From Drechslerella dactyloides (Eukaryota > Ascomycota > Orbiliomycetes > Orbiliales > Orbiliaceae): a stretch of 64,000 bases of DNA. Position 1 is the first letter of the stretch. The number at the start of each line of letters is the position of its first letter. The stretch spans positions 4,278,001 to 4,342,000 of the forward strand of contig JAGTWJ010000019.1 of NCBI GenBank assembly GCA_020064725.1, read 5' to 3'. Under the pieces are notes generated by a model. It had not been told where the DNA came from, did not search any database, and was given only the letters and a program-made list of their open reading frames with translations. Positions 31,654 through 45,115 of this stretch are shown here, in pieces. The position numbers and the translations under genes were made by a program.

Positions 31654-34474
31654 AAGGGTATATATATATCTGCGCGCTCGCAAAGCCTTACGTTCAAAAG
31701 TGCCGCTGGAGAGTACTTGTGGGTTGCGAGACGATTTAATGCGGGCTCGAGCGCTCCCGGGAGGCGCAAGTGGCAAGCCGGACTTGTCAAGATATAAATT
31801 GACGTATCTACCCACCGGTAGCCGGATCGATTGCTAGAAGCATGCCTCTGCATACTTAAACGTCACGGCAGGGATGTCGAAAGGCTATGAGGTCGTCTCT
31901 TTCGGCTGTGGGGTCCAGGACTCTGGTTGAGAGATCCTGGACGCGCGAAAAGAATCGGAGACCCCACCTAGGTGCCTGTGCGCATGCATGGGCATGCATA
32001 TGGGGATTCGCTATGTATGGGCGCTGATGTGTCCTGAATGCCGCATATCCGGGCTCAGCTTCATTCGATGTTGTAACTTCAACTTCGCGACTCAATCGGT
32101 GTTGTGAAATTGTGCTATTCTCCTGAAGTGGGCCCCGAAAATGAAATTTATTGAACTTCCAGGCGCGGAAACCTCAATTCTCGTTACTCTGGAAATGCCG
32201 ATATACATGCATGCAAGAAGACCTGTCAACTTGAATTCACCCGCACGATTTGAACACTCTCGGGCTGGTTCTAGAATTCTCTTCACCATTCCCATCCGTG
32301 ATTTGACTGGATTATCTGCAAGTTTGGGGTTCATCAGACCGCCTCCCCCAATGCTACTTCAATTCAGCTTAGTCTAACTAGTAGCCATTCTATACGTATA
32401 TACGCGCAAAACAATTATAATTTATAAAGCTAAGTCGCTGACTGTGAATCTCGGGTGTCGGCATCCTGCAATCCAACCGTTATAATACAGATAACGGATA
32501 ATACCCACATCTCCCCGCTATAAGTAAGAGCGCGATACAAGTGCTCATATACCATACAAATACACACGACCGATCATGTCACGTCATGTCGTTGCAGTGT
32601 TCTGCGGCGTCGTAGATCAACTTTAGCCTTGTATCCCTGAACCAATTCCGAAGCATCCAGCCGGACCCTCTCAATCGGCTATCAAAGGAATACGAGCACC
32701 CAGCCGAGAGGCTTCACAGACCCTGCATACACGGACAGACCCATGCCCAAATTGAACGTTTTTGCCGCTTGGAACAAAAATCCAAGAGACACTGTAGTTG
32801 ATAGATAATCGTCGGCCACTCAGCTGGCGATACTTTAATTCCTCCCACACAATATCCATATCGATATACCAACGGAGTTGAATCTGGATATTCGCATAGA
32901 CATCCACCTTTCTCTTTCGTATACGGCGACATGCAATTTTATATAAGTCACTCCAGGCTCCCCAAAAATACCAACATGACAACCCCCCCCGCTCGACCGA
33001 GTCGAGTGCACGCATGACTCGGAACCCCCTCCCGATACCATCCATCTAGACAGGGATCACGACAATATTCGGACTCCCGGAGCCATGTGGCGTTCCAAGG
33101 ATATCATCCTTCCTTAGCAAGAGTCTTATATCACAAAGTTGGTCTTGGCCGCGCCATGGTATCGATATATTAGCCACAGTGCACCGCGACGTCATACTTA
33201 GTATTTCTACACAACGGTCACACTAAGTGCCGATCTGCCGGAGCATGGATACAGCGCTGGGTCCAGCGTAATATATATATTTACAGGTGTGTACCAAATA
33301 GAATCGGAATCGTAGGTCTAAGTTTATATGGTACTTTGTTTTTCTAGAGAGCCGTGCATTCTGTGAACGATGTCAAGGAAATCTATTCGGAGATTCAGCT
33401 GAAAGATTACAAAGATTTCAACATACTAAATCTCCATTATTGCTATGAAAAAGGTATGGCGAATTGGGTGACTTCGTGTTCAAAGTATTCCCGTACAACA
33501 TTGACCCACTATCCTGGTTCTTTTGATGGTCGACCATACAAGCGGAACCTCAATTAATATACCTAGGTATATATATATAGACGCATATGCTCCATGCTCT
33601 TCCGCCGTGCATAAAATTTAGAATCCGTGTATATCCTGATAACTTTCTTGAAGAGCACGACTCGGGATACATACCAGTCAGTTACCTGGGATCTAAGGAT
33701 AGAAAATACCGAGTACTCCATTGGAAAAACCTGTTTATACTCCTAAAAGATCATAGAAATCCCTAAAATAGGGCTAATTAAGCCGTCTGAGCTATGTTAC
33801 GATTGCAATAATTAGAATAATCAGAAAACGGCTGTATGATATGTCGACACTACGATGAAATCGGGATTATAAGAACCGTACTTTCCCTTGGAACACTTAA
33901 TTTTATTCGCATGCTACGTATACTCGAGCTTCAGACATTAAGTGTAAATAATAGTCTATACGTGTACATGCACCCCAACCGTCGCCCGCGACTCCAAGAT
34001 ACAGGAAAGAGTATACACATACATATACATATATTAACGTCGCAAGACAAGCAACTCGATTTCCCCCCCTCCCAGCCGCAGCCGAAAGAATAAAAAAAAA
34101 AGAGAGAGCTCGCCATAGTATAAGGAAATTATGCGGGATAGATAGGTAGGTATACATGAAGCGCACGCATGCATCTCGAACCCGGAACCGTGAAAAATAT
34201 ATGTCGACAGTACATGCATGACGTAAATGACCATTCATTGCGACCAACCGGGGAAAAATCAGTAAATAACCCTGCAAATAAAAAAACAAAAACACACTTT
34301 CAAAAAACCAAATAGAAAAAAATGTATAGTAAATAGTGAGGAATAAATTATCATGCATGTCGCTTTTGAAGTTCGATCGTCATGTCGCCGAGTAGAATCA
34401 TAATGATATCGAACAATGCTAAAGAAATACTTGTGATGTAGTAATGCTGCGCTTGATAGACCGCTAAAACTCGC
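31654..34474. other. Gene-free AT-rich region
   Basis: No coding region, tRNA or other RNA gene could be supported. The stretch contains many TATA-type dinucleotide runs (for example near 33270, 33560 and 34030) and short poly-A tracts near 34090 and 34280. It includes the 3' flank of BCK1. It may hold further decayed repeats. Confidence 0.5.
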
Positions 34475-37400
34475 TCAAACGCTAGTATTAACGAACGACG
34501 AGATCTTATGATACAGCGCCGTGTCCAAAAAGTTGTAATTGCGATCGAACGCGCAGAATGGATGCTGTTGCCGTAGCGTCTTCGCCGTCGGCCGCTCCGA
34601 TGGTTCACTAAAACACACCCCGTTAGCATCCCAGTCAAACTTGAACAGATATCAGAGGAAGAATGGTGGAGCTTACATTGTATGGCAGTCGGCCATGAAC
34701 GCGATAGCCTCAGGCGATACGTGCTGCGACACATCGTCGGGAATCGGCGGCGCCATCCTCTCAGACCCGATCTTAAAGATCGCGCCAATCGTCTCCTCGT
34801 TCTCCCACGGCCGGCGGCCGGCAAACATCTCGAGAACGACGCAGCCGACGGACCAGATGTCGACCTTGGCGCTATACCCTTGGCCCTTCTTAGGATTCAC
34901 GACCTCGGGCGCCATCCAGAACACGGAGCCCTGCATGTTGTTCGACGCATCGTTGCCGTAGATGTCCTCCGTCTTCTTGCTGATGCCAAAGTCGGAGATC
35001 TTGCAAGTCCCATCGAGATCGAGGAGGATATTATCTCCCTTCAGATCTCGGTGCAAGATCCCCTCCTGGTGCAAGTAGGCCAGCCCCTCGAGCATCTGCC
35101 GCGTCAGGTCGCGCACCACGCGCTCCTCGAACTTGCCGTGCTTCTTAAGACAACTGCCGACGGAGCCACCGGGGATGTACTCGAGGAAGATGCTGATTGA
35201 GAACTCCTTGCGCTCGCAGCCGAGGTACTGCACGATGTTCGGGTGGTCGAGGTCCTTCATCGTCTCGATCTCCTGGTTCAGCGCGTTGATGAGCGCCTTG
35301 CGTGAATCGTTCGGCGTCACTTCGACTTGCTTGACGGCCAAGAATTCACCGGTCGTCGCGTTCATGCCCAGGTACACCTTGCCGTACGTGCCCTGGCCGA
35401 TAAGCTGGCCCTTGAACCATTTGAACGTGGCTAAAACACGGCCCGTTAGCACGCTAGTTCCAGCATGTTACTAGTCAGACGAAAACATACCTTGTCGCTT
35501 GATGCCGCCTCTGTTGTCCAGCGATGCGCTGGCCGCCGCAATCGAGGCTATCTTCTTCGCGTGCGCACCAGCCTGCAGTTCTACCAGCTTCGCGCCGAAC
35601 ATCTTGGTGCTCTTCCGGCGCGCAACGGTGCTGTTGCGATTGTTCCTACCCGGCTGAGTGCCGGGCATGATGCTCGGTGTCCGCCGCCGGATATCATGCG
35701 CCTCACGGAAGGTCTCACGGATGGACTTCATCCTGCCGAGTCCCTGTCTGCCCATCGACCGCTCGACGCTCTTTCCGAGAATCTCCGACGCCGTCGCCAT
35801 CTGCGGCTGCTGCTGGTTATGGTCGCGCGGCCAGCGGGTCAGTGCGTTCTTGCTGGTCGTGTGGCTGATGGTGCTCGGCAGCGGCGATGCAGGCGGCGAC
35901 GGGCTCTCCTCGGCTATCGGGTTTTCCAACGGGTGCTCCTCGATGATGGGTTCGTCCAAGTTGATGTCCGGGAAGAAGGCGTCCAAATGGTGCACGAGAG
36001 TCTCCGCCGGCGGACGCGAAGCCCACACGTTGGTGTCGTCCGCGTTGAACGAGTCCGGTCGCGGATAGCGGTTCTTGACAGGCGATGGCGAGATGCTAAC
36101 TCTGTCGTCGCCCTGTTCATATTCCGGGAACGGAGAGGCCAGAGATCCGAGGCCGTCGGTTCCCGGAGTGCCGGTGCTCTGGATGGGCGAGATGAAATCG
36201 TCGGTGGATCCAAACATGACGGTCTTCGGCCTATTGCCGTTCTCGTTGTCGTTCTCGTCGTTCGCGCTCGCCTTCTCCGGGCTCTTCTTGCCGCGGCCGG
36301 GAATCGGGATGACAAAGTAGTTGTCGCTATCGTCGCCGGAGTCGTCGGCATCCTTGGAGGCATCCGCAGGTGTCGCATCAACTCTTTCCCCCGGGGCGTC
36401 CACATCAGTCGGATTGGCAGCTCTCGTGAGCGGTATTTTAAACAGATCATCATCAGAATCATCATCATCAGCACCGGAATCGTCGTTGCTATTTCCCGTT
36501 TTCGCGGTCGTCGGCGTCTCAATAAACTTGATCTTGTCGTCATTAAAATCCACAGGCTCAAAGGGCAACGGGGGCGGCGCTTCGGCGCCTGGGCTAATCG
36601 CAGGCGAGACACCGCCTAGATACGCCGAGTCCGGTCGCAAGAACGAGGTCGTATTGCCATCTATAGTCTCAGGTGATGTTTCTTGTGAATAGTCAGGAAT
36701 CTTGAACAGCATATTTCCCTTCCCCCACGTGAAACCTGGACTGCTTGGGCTCCCACCTTTACCTGGGCTTCCACTGCCAGCATCGCCAAAATTGACACTC
36801 GCCATAGCTCCTTTTCCCGGTACCAAAGTGAGTGGCGGAAGCGAGGAAGGGGGGGACTTAGCACTGGAATCGCCAGCTGAGGATTGGGTACCCGTTCTGG
36901 ACGGTCCAGGTTTCGTGCCTCCGATCGATATTCCAAAGCCAGCTCCCTGGAGCCCCGCGCTGGCTATGGAAATCGCAATGCCACCCACCGAACTTGGATC
37001 CATCTGCACTCCCTGCCGCCTGCCCTTTTCCGACATCTCGGGATTCCCCGCGCCGCCGCCGCCGCCGCCGCCTCCTCCTCTTCCATGGTTTACGCTCTTC
37101 TTCCTCGATGGCTTACTCTTGTCAATCGGCTTGCGGTACGACAGTGGCAAGCCCCGCTGCGACCCCGAGTCAACGCTGGGCGGCGGAGGTGGTTTCCGAA
37201 GAGGCACCAGGCTATCCCGGGGGTTTTCTGATTTGACATCGTCAAAATGCCGCTTGTCTTCGAATGGCGACAATCGAGGGTGGTCAAAATCAACCACTTT
37301 AGGGCTGATTTTGGAGAAACTAGCGGGGTTCATACCGAGGTCTATGCTCTTCTTCCGTGACTTGAGCTCCGACTTTTGAGGCTCGATCGTCAACGTCTGC

Positions 37401-40310
37401 TGCTTGTGCAGCTCTCTGAACGTCTTGCTCGCGGAATTCTGAGGCGTCGCCTTCCGCGGTATCGACGTGGGCTCAGCCGGCATTGACAGAGGTGCCGTCG
37501 TCTCGGACGCTGGAGAGTCCGGGTACGGTAGACCGGTCTCCGCTCCATGTATGGGGAGCTCGATAGACTTGGACTTGAGATGGGTCACCGGCTTCTTACT
37601 AAAGCCGTTGCTGCTAGTGATCGGGCTTCGCGAGCGCACCTCGCTGACCGCGCTATCGAGCTGCAGCGCACTCATGGGCTCGGTGATATTGATCTCGGGC
37701 CCATTCGAAGGCGTTCTCTGCAGCTCTCGAGGCCGTTCTTCAGACCACGGCGACCGCCCGCGTTCCAGCTTGCCCAATGTGGCCGCCTGGTACTGCTGCC
37801 GTGTCGGCGACGGAGGTATCGGCGACTGGCTACGACCGCGCACGACCGGCGTCTGAAGATTCGACACACTAGCACTCGTATCGATACCGAGACCGACGCC
37901 TTGTTGCTTGCCCGAGTTCTGAACCGTCTCCTGCACGAAGAACTTCACACCCGCAAGGTTGTCGCCGTGCCGCCGGCTCAGCATAAGCATCTGATCCGTC
38001 AATGGAGCCTCTGTTGCATCCTTGTTAGAAACCGCCGCCGCACGTGTACCAGAAACAAGATCAAAACCATACCATGCTCCGACTGCCCCACCTCCGTCAA
38101 GAATATCTTTGCAGCTTCCCAGTCCTCGATCCCAACCACATGGCATATCGCCTTCCGCACGGTATCCGGGTCCGTCGCCAACGTCAAGTCCAAGAGGTTG
38201 AATTGCTTCAGATTCGTCGTGACGAAGAACAAGAGCGTCTTTGCCGAGGGGCCCGGGTTGAGCAGGCCCCTGCCTCGGAACTTGGGCTCGTATTCCGACA
38301 TGACCGAAGTCGCAGAAGACGGCCGGTCGAGCGAAGAATCGCTGACGTTGTGATTGTGTATGTACGGCATGACGGGCGGCTGCATCCCCGCCATCATCGG
38401 GCTTGTCGGGGAGTCTTCGGGGAATAGATCGTCCTTAGGGTTGTTCTTCTTCCCCCACGGCCTGCCTATCCGGACGATAAACGCCTTCCCGCGGTCCTTG
38501 ACCGACTCCTTCCCGATATCCGGCGAGTCGTTGCCGCTGAAGCTAGGTCGTCCTTTCGGCCGGTTCTTCGTGAGCATGGTGTCGCTGACCAGTCGCAAGC
38601 CGTCCGGTCTGGAATGTGTCGAGTCGGTGGAGTTCGAATAGCCGTGGCGAGGCGTTAATGTCGCACGAATAGGAGACGGAGACGACTGCGGAGAACCCGG
38701 AATCGACGGGCGGCCGCTTTGTAGTTGCAAAGCCGGCGCGCTGGGAAGCGGCAGCGAGACGTCGGAATTACTCGGCGAATGTCGTTTCCCCCACTCCACA
38801 CCCCCCAAAGCCGTCTTGCTCATGTTCGTCCGCGGAGCCGGCTGCGTGACGGACCGCATCGACTCCGGCCAGTCGCCGGGCGAGGTCGTGCTAGCTTGAT
38901 GCCCACGCTTGAATATACTCAGGGGCCCGAGCGTCGGCGACCTCCCAGTCGCAGAGGAAGAGCCCGTGATAGGCGACTCCTCAATCGCCGGTGCGAGAGA
39001 ACGGACCAGCTTCTTCAGTCTCCGGGCCTCATGGCGTTCGCGGTCCTGCTTCGCCGCCGCCCCGTACAGCGTCGTAACCTCCGGCAGAATCGACTGGTAC
39101 AACAAATGGTAGCCATTAACCTGGCCGATGAGCAAGAACTCCTTGCCAAAGATATCCAAGTTCCTGAACGCATCCTGCCATTCCTTCGCGAAGTGATGGT
39201 CGCCGAGAAAAGTCGTAACCTTCTCGATCGTCCAGGACGCTATCTCCTCCGCGGACAGCGGCGTCGACGAGGAAGGAGTGTCGCTCCGAACGGGCGGGAC
39301 ATGAGGATGCCTAGTGAGTGAAGGGGTATGAAGAGTCAGAGGCGTCATGGCTTCGTCTATATCTGGCTTAGAGAAAACTGACGATGACTCGGAGGGCTCC
39401 GAATCCGTCCTGGTGAAGGCCTCCCTCGCGATCCGCGACGACTGATGGGGCTGGCTGTTCTGGACAGGTGCCGGGTGGGACGGCGGTGGAGGTATATGAG
39501 GAAGCGGCGCGTGGTTGTAGCCAAGCTGACCGGGTGCCTGGGTGGCAAGAGGGGACCCGGGCAGTTGGTAGGGCAGGCCGTGAGGATGGTAAGTGTTTTG
39601 AAAGGCCGTCTGGATGGTCGGTCGGTTTTCCCATTCTCGCCCATGTGTCTTTCCCCAAGTCGACTGCCAAGTGTTTTCGCTTTTGGGAGGTGGAGGCGGG
39701 ATGCTGAACGGCAGGTTAGGATTCGAGCCGTTGGGTTGGAGCGGGCGCGAAGCTACGAACGAGTTGGAAAAGAGTTAGCACCGTCTATCCAATACGTATA
39801 TATACGACGACAACGGCATGCGAGCGAGCGAGCGTCGCTAGCGATAATCGCGAACGGAAGCGAGAGTCGATGTGTGTGTGTGAGAGAGTAGTAAGGCATA
39901 CCGTCCGAATTCGCGTGCAACGGCGTGGAGACATGTCGAGGCTGCTGGATGGGCAACGGTGCGAGGCCGCTGGGATTCTGCGGCGGCCTCGGAGCCTGAT
40001 TCCGAGCCATTGCACTCGACGAAAAGAGAGCGACAGGCGTCATGTTTCCCAGATTGCCCAGATTCGACGGCGGGATCTCGGTGTTCGTGGCAGCGCGTGG
40101 ACGACCCTGGGGCCCGACGATTGGACTCGAGGCATAGGAAGCCGGCTGCGAGGGGTCGTATTGGGGTATATGTAAACCTCCTGGGGCACCAGCCTGATAC
40201 GGCGGGACATTTTGAAAGGCAGCGTTAGCCAGCTGGGTGTCTATTCGAGGATATGTCCCCGGCGTGCTCGGGACAGCCGGATGGGAGGTGTGAGGCCGCG
40301 GTTGCTCCAT
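34475..40310 (-). CDS. BCK1: Cell-wall-integrity MAP kinase kinase kinase (Bck1/BckA)
   Basis: Five exons (40310-39902, 39752-38073, 38010-35491, 35430-34677, 34607-34475) close in frame to 1831 aa. The C-terminal kinase domain (about 1542-1810) has all key residues: Gly loop GQGTYGKV at 1548-1555, ATP-binding Lys1570 in AVKQVE, catalytic HRDLKGDN at 1664-1671, DFG at 1683-1685, and the WMAPE block. Its closest family is the Bck1 group of MEKKs, which receive the protein kinase C signal and activate Mkk1/2 then Slt2/MpkA for cell-wall repair. The long N-terminal part is Pro/Ser-rich and contains a SAM-like segment (WTIEKVTTFLGDHHFAKEW) and a Ras-association-like stretch (LLFFVTTNLKQFNLLDL). 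It also has a Gly run and several Asp/Ser clusters. Length is above the yeast protein. The upstream neighbour is 2.4 kb of non-coding DNA. Confidence 0.95.
37051..37080. repeat. GCC-type trinucleotide run coding for polyglycine in BCK1
   Basis: A run of GCC units followed by CTC units on the plus strand encodes about nine Gly in the disordered part of the kinase kinase kinase. Probably a flexible, length-variable linker. Confidence 0.85.
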
Positions 40311-42776
40311 GATGCCGTGCTGGGCGGGACGCAGGGCGGGTTCTCTGGCGGTCTAGTCTAGTACGGTCCCGTGCTCGGATGCGTGTTGGAAAACCAGGAC
40401 TGTTCTACGACGAGGCGATACCGATCTGATCAATCTGCCGACGGGGAGTCAGCAAGCTTCAAGCATCCATCCGTGTCTGGCGGGTGGCCGAGAAGGATAC
40501 GGACATGTTCTAGCCGTCGAGGGCTCGACAGGTCAGCCCGTTCGAGGGGGCGAGCGAGGCCGGTCCGGTGAGGGAGTGCTCGAGTGCATGCGTCGAGTGG
40601 CGTTTGGGACGTCCGTCTGCGAGTGTAGGATAGGTAAAGAAAAGTCCTTAGTGTAGTATGTAGGAGGTATTGGGGCCTGCCGGTTTCCGAGAGGAGCCTG
40701 CGAATGCGGATGCTGGATGCTGGATGCTGTACAAGGCCCGCAGGCGGCTCGTGATATGATTACTCTATGAATTACGGCAGCATCCAGCAGAAACAAGAGC
40801 TGGGATGCGTATCGATAGCAGCGGGTCGGCAAAAAAATCAGGATCAAAGCGAAAGAAAGAAAGGAAAGAACAAAAAAAAAAAAAAAAGAACGAGGCGGCG
40901 ATGGCGAATGCGAATGTGATCGGATGGGAAACCAGGCGGGCTGTCGATGGAAAAGGCTGGAGTTCGTTAATTCTCGTCCAAGGGCCCAGCCAGCAACACC
41001 AATCCAACCCGGGTAAGGAAGGGCTCGAGCTAGCAGGCCTGGACGATAGGGCTGGCGGAGTCAGTCGTCGCCTCCCGTGATGCGGAGGAGCGAGCGATGG
41101 AGGATTAATCTGGATGTTGGGGGAATGCAAGCGGCTATCGCAGAGCCAGATGATGATGATGATGATGATGATGATGGATACGGACGGTCAGTTGGTCAGT
41201 TGGTAGTAGCAGCAGCAGTTCTTCAGGATTACATGTCCACATGCAACCAACGCTGGTGAACGTCGGACGGTATGAGAGAAAACAGATCCTGTCGAGGGTG
41301 CTAGCAGTAGTAGTAGCACGCTGGAATTAGCGGCACCAAGAAGTCAGGTAGTTGGAGGCCATTCGGATTCGGATTAATCGGACCCAAGACCAGGATCGAT
41401 TGCAGTTGCAATGGCAATCGATCTCGGCGGGCAGGAGCCAGTGCCTCGAGGAGTTTGGAGACAGAGACAAAGCCGGTCGGCGGGCGCGTAGCTCGGCCGC
41501 ATGCACGATCCCCTACCGGACCAGCTGTCTCGTCCTCGAGCTCACGGCGCAGAGACAGACGGACTACCGCTGCAGCCTCGACATACGATAGTATACGACC
41601 GGGCGATGCTGCTTCGTGCAGGTGTGCAAAATGTGGGTGATGCTTGTCGCCGTGCCCGTTTTAGCCTTTGTGGCTGTTCGCGGAGCAAGCTGGCTGAGAT
41701 GACGCCCGCGCCCTCGCCTTGCCCTTCCTCCTGGCTCTCGTTCCGCGCCTGCCTCTGCGCCCCGCCCGCTGATTGGTCGCCGGCCGGGGCTCCCTGCCCG
41801 GCCAAATCTCCAGCGGCCGGCGTCCATTCCTGGCGCCCGTCGCTGGAATGCAGTCGATTGCTGTCGACTGTCCACGTTAGCATCCAGCTTCCTCCTGCTC
41901 ACGATGCCGATGCTGGATGTGGACGTTGGACGTTGGACGGGCTGGTTGCTTGCAGACATCAACCGCATCTCGCGTGGTATTTCGGCGACGCAACACGCCA
42001 AACCTCCTCCCTCGTATACACTACTACAACCACTCCAAGTTGCATCTCGAAGCAGGCAGGATCAGATCAGATCAACAGCTCCTCACCAGCACTATCCCGC
42101 GGATGATAACCTCCAAGCTACTGTACTCGGTACATGCACACACGAGCAGCTAAGCAACTAGCCCTCCTGCACCGCACTGCTGCTGCACAGACTAGCGAGC
42201 TCGTGCATCCCTCGCCCGACCCACTCCGCAGCGGGCCATTACGGCTGAACTAGCCCGGACGGGCACCACCTCCACCGCGCTGCCTGCCCGCCTGCAGTGC
42301 GTATCCTGCTGCCTCCAGCTCTCCAGGCGTAAAATTCCGTCGAGCCCTCGTCGGCCCGCGGACAGCCCGTCTCGTCTGCTGTGCTGTGGAAAATCCTTCG
42401 AACATTCCACCCTCAATGCACGATCGGCCAGCTGGCTCGCTGGAGCCTCCACCGCCCGGCGCAAAGCAAGCATCTGCATGCTGCATGCACGCACGCACGC
42501 AGTACTGTACTGGACTAGCTAGGTATCGAGCTACCGTCGACAGAGCTAGCTGGTTTTACGAGCCTAGCTGCTCTGGGTCTGTTCGTATATCCTGGCGGCT
42601 ATCTCGATGATAACCCCCCCTTCCTTATCCACAGCCATGATATCACATCATATCGCTCCGTGGACAGAATTCCAATTAACTCTCCCACCCACAAGTATTA
42701 CGATGTCCATGTAATGCATATAATAATGTACAAACCGCACTCCGGTGATGAATGCAGGCGGCGTGCGATGGTCAAA
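40311..42776. promoter_or_regulatory. Long upstream region of BCK1
   Basis: No gene supported. The region contains an A16 tract (40871-40886), a GAT/ATG trinucleotide run (41149-41177), a short AGT repeat near 41306-41318, and many direct repeats of short GC-rich words. It is the promoter/leader side of BCK1 and the 3' flank of the TENA-like gene. Small open frames here are Arg/Ser/Pro-rich and look non-coding. Confidence 0.5.
41149..41177. repeat. (GAT)n microsatellite
   Basis: About nine uninterrupted ATG/GAT units in non-coding DNA upstream of BCK1. Confidence 0.95.
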
Positions 42777-43601
42777 TCAGTCGGGACTCGGCCACAGCCG
42801 CGCCTCCAGTCGGAGCACCTGCTTCCACGCCTCCTCGCACCGCCTCCACACCTCGCTCCCAACCTGCACCCCCTCCACCCTCGCAACCCCCTCCACCAGA
42901 TCCTCCAACGTCATCAGGTAATCCCCAAACCCGCGCTGCGTCCAATTCGCAACGAACACCCCGCCCTGCGTGTCCACATCCATTCTATCGTGCTGCAACC
43001 CCCTCACCGTCACCACCGACCGCCGCGCGAACATCCACGCATCCCGTCGACACCGCTGCGTCGCCCACAGCACCACCAATCCCTCCAGCAATCCCCACGC
43101 CGCGCTCGTCGCACAGCTCATCAGAAACCACCGGTACGCCGTCACAGCGCCGGACACCCGCATCCGCGCGTCGTCCCAGCTGTACATATCGTAATCGTAC
43201 TCCGAGCCAATTGCAACAGGCGGCGACCGGTCGCCCAGCATGGCCGCGAACCACCCTTCCTCGTCCGCCGTGTTCATGAGCGTCACGTCAAGCCTATCCG
43301 CAACGTTATGCCGCACCCACAGCGCCAGCAGGGGTTCCGATGGGTATGCATGCTTGTACTCTGCGATTTTGAGGAACAGCGCGCGGACGAAGGAGCCGTA
43401 GACGGCGGCGAACTGGCGGCTTTGCGCGAGCCACTGCTGGAAGCGGTCCGGGCGGCAGCTGTCGCGCGCGACGGCGCTGAGGAAGCGGTGCTCCGTTGCG
43501 TGTTTGCGGGAGTCGGCGTCGAGACTGAGCAGGTGGGCTATCAGCTTGCAATCGGCTCCGCGCGGCGGTCGCGGCCCGCAACAGTCCATTATGGGCGCCA
43601 T
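42777..43601 (-). CDS. TENA/THI-4 (heme-oxygenase-like fold) family protein
   Basis: A single exon of 274 aa starts at the ATG at 43601; the open frame extends 10 codons upstream but without an ATG. The protein is helical throughout. The N-terminal block HRFLSAVARDSCRPDRFQQW followed by LAQSRQFAAVYGSFVRALF matches the start of TENA/THI-4 and PqqC-like proteins. Classical TenA removes the thiamine pyrimidine for salvage using an active-site Cys in a Pro-Cys-Trp-like context. Here the corresponding helix appears to read LEGLVVLWATQRC, so that Cys may be missing or displaced, and thiaminase activity should not be assumed. Distal helices contain many Trp and Arg. Many fungi carry several such paralogues of unknown role. 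Confidence 0.75.
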   Translation of the reverse strand: MAPIMDCCGPRPPRGADCKLIAHLLSLDADSRKHATEHRFLSAVARDSCRPDRFQQWLAQSRQFAAVYGSFVRALFLKIAEYKHAYPSEPLLALWVRHNVADRLDVTLMNTADEEGWFAAMLGDRSPPVAIGSEYDYDMYSWDDARMRVSGAVTAYRWFLMSCATSAAWGLLEGLVVLWATQRCRRDAWMFARRSVVTVRGLQHDRMDVDTQGGVFVANWTQRGFGDYLMTLEDLVEGVARVEGVQVGSEVWRRCEEAWKQVLRLEARLWPSPD

Positions 43602-45115
43602 GTCCGCTGAATCGGTGCGTCGTGAGGCCAACTAGCAGGTAGGTTCGATGCTCACGGTTTATAGCAGCGGTGAGCGAGTGGGAGTCGACTCGAGTCTACG
43701 TCGTCCCGCCAGGTAAGGCAGAGAGCAGTGCTGTTGGGTGGTGGTATGGTGGTCTCCGGACGACATCCGCAATTGCACTCCCCCCAACGGCCATATATAG
43801 GTGTATATACCGTCTCGGGACATGACATCGGGATGTTTATTCGTGATGTCCGTCTGATAGACAGCGAATCCAGAAAATCAACCTCGACAATCAAGCCCAT
43901 CCAGAAATCCCCCCGGCAGATCACGCACATCGCCAACTGCAGTATATACTTAGTTAACTGTCACGCGCGTGAATATCATCAGCGCACCGTATAACGTTAA
44001 CATTGCAACATGTGCAAACGAGATCTCCGGTGGAAAAAAAAAACTCAAAGGAAAAACAGACACTCTCCCCACATATGGCAGATACAAAGTATATAACCCG
44101 TAGATCAATTGATCCCACCCGCAGATCAGGATAATCAGCACAGAAGCTTAGCCTATCTCGCAAACCCACCCATCTTCTCATACGTATACCCGTAGCAAAA
44201 GTACATGTACTATAAGGTATTACCGCAACATAGTACTTGATAAAGAACTCGGACGTTGAATGTATACTACTAGTAGTACTGTACCTACTAGGAGGGCAAT
44301 CGAAATAAGCGCTGTCGAGAGTTTAACGTTGTTTGCCTCACTGCACCATGCATGCATGCACACCATATGCGTGTGTAACCGCCCAAGTCACCCACTTTTC
44401 CCAACGTTCAACTCCGTGGGCCGTACGTGCGTACATACATACATACATGCCCAATCCTAAATCTTAAACCCGGGTACCGCCTGCATCCCATCTCAAGATA
44501 TGGTCCGGGGTTCCGAGGATACCGGCCCTACAGTCCAGGTATACAATATTATACGTATACCTACGGTAGCATCAGCGGCGGCAGTACATGTATACAGAGA
44601 TCACAAAATTCGTGTAATAGACTTTCGGGTCGATCGTGCAACTCTACCACCAACACTGATACAAATATTCATATCTATATGATTACCGTAGTATACCGTT
44701 ACTATAGAATACCATTAAGATTGCCTCGTAACATCAGGACACATGCACGCATGCACAACCACCGCAAATTCACCCTACCAGTGAAAAAAAAAGCCCACAA
44801 AAAAACAAAAGCGACCGAATGCTACATTACACACGAATTATATAGCAACCGAAACAATAAAGGGTCGCCCAGGACATACGTCACCACCAAACCAACCGCC
44901 GGCCGGCCAAAAAGGAAAACAAAAATATTCCCAATCTGCCTACGAAACCCGTAACGGAAGCAAGGATATCATATCATGCATTCTGGAGTCCAATTTGCTG
45001 CTGCTGTTGTACAATAAACTACCACCTACCCTCCCCGTCCACTCCACTCCACTCCCGTCCAGTCTGTCCATACCCTGCGCGCGACTGCAAGTGAAATAGT
45101 CCAGCGGTACGCAGT
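43602..45115. other. Intergenic region with short tandem repeats
   Basis: No gene supported. It contains the promoter side of the TENA-like gene and the 3' flank of PEP4, a GCATGCATGCATGCA palindromic repeat near 44348, and a CATA repeat near 44432-44450. Confidence 0.5.

Noticed and set aside
35465..36619. 384-aa open frame on the plus strand
   Set aside because: Antisense shadow of the BCK1 coding exon; Arg-rich, no domain, no splice logic.
41149..41177. CRISPR-like or regulatory array
   Set aside because: It is a simple GAT microsatellite; no repeat-spacer structure exists anywhere in the window, and the organism is a eukaryote.
42660..43610. 316-aa open frame on the plus strand
   Set aside because: Antisense of the TENA/THI-4-like gene; His/Pro/Arg-rich.
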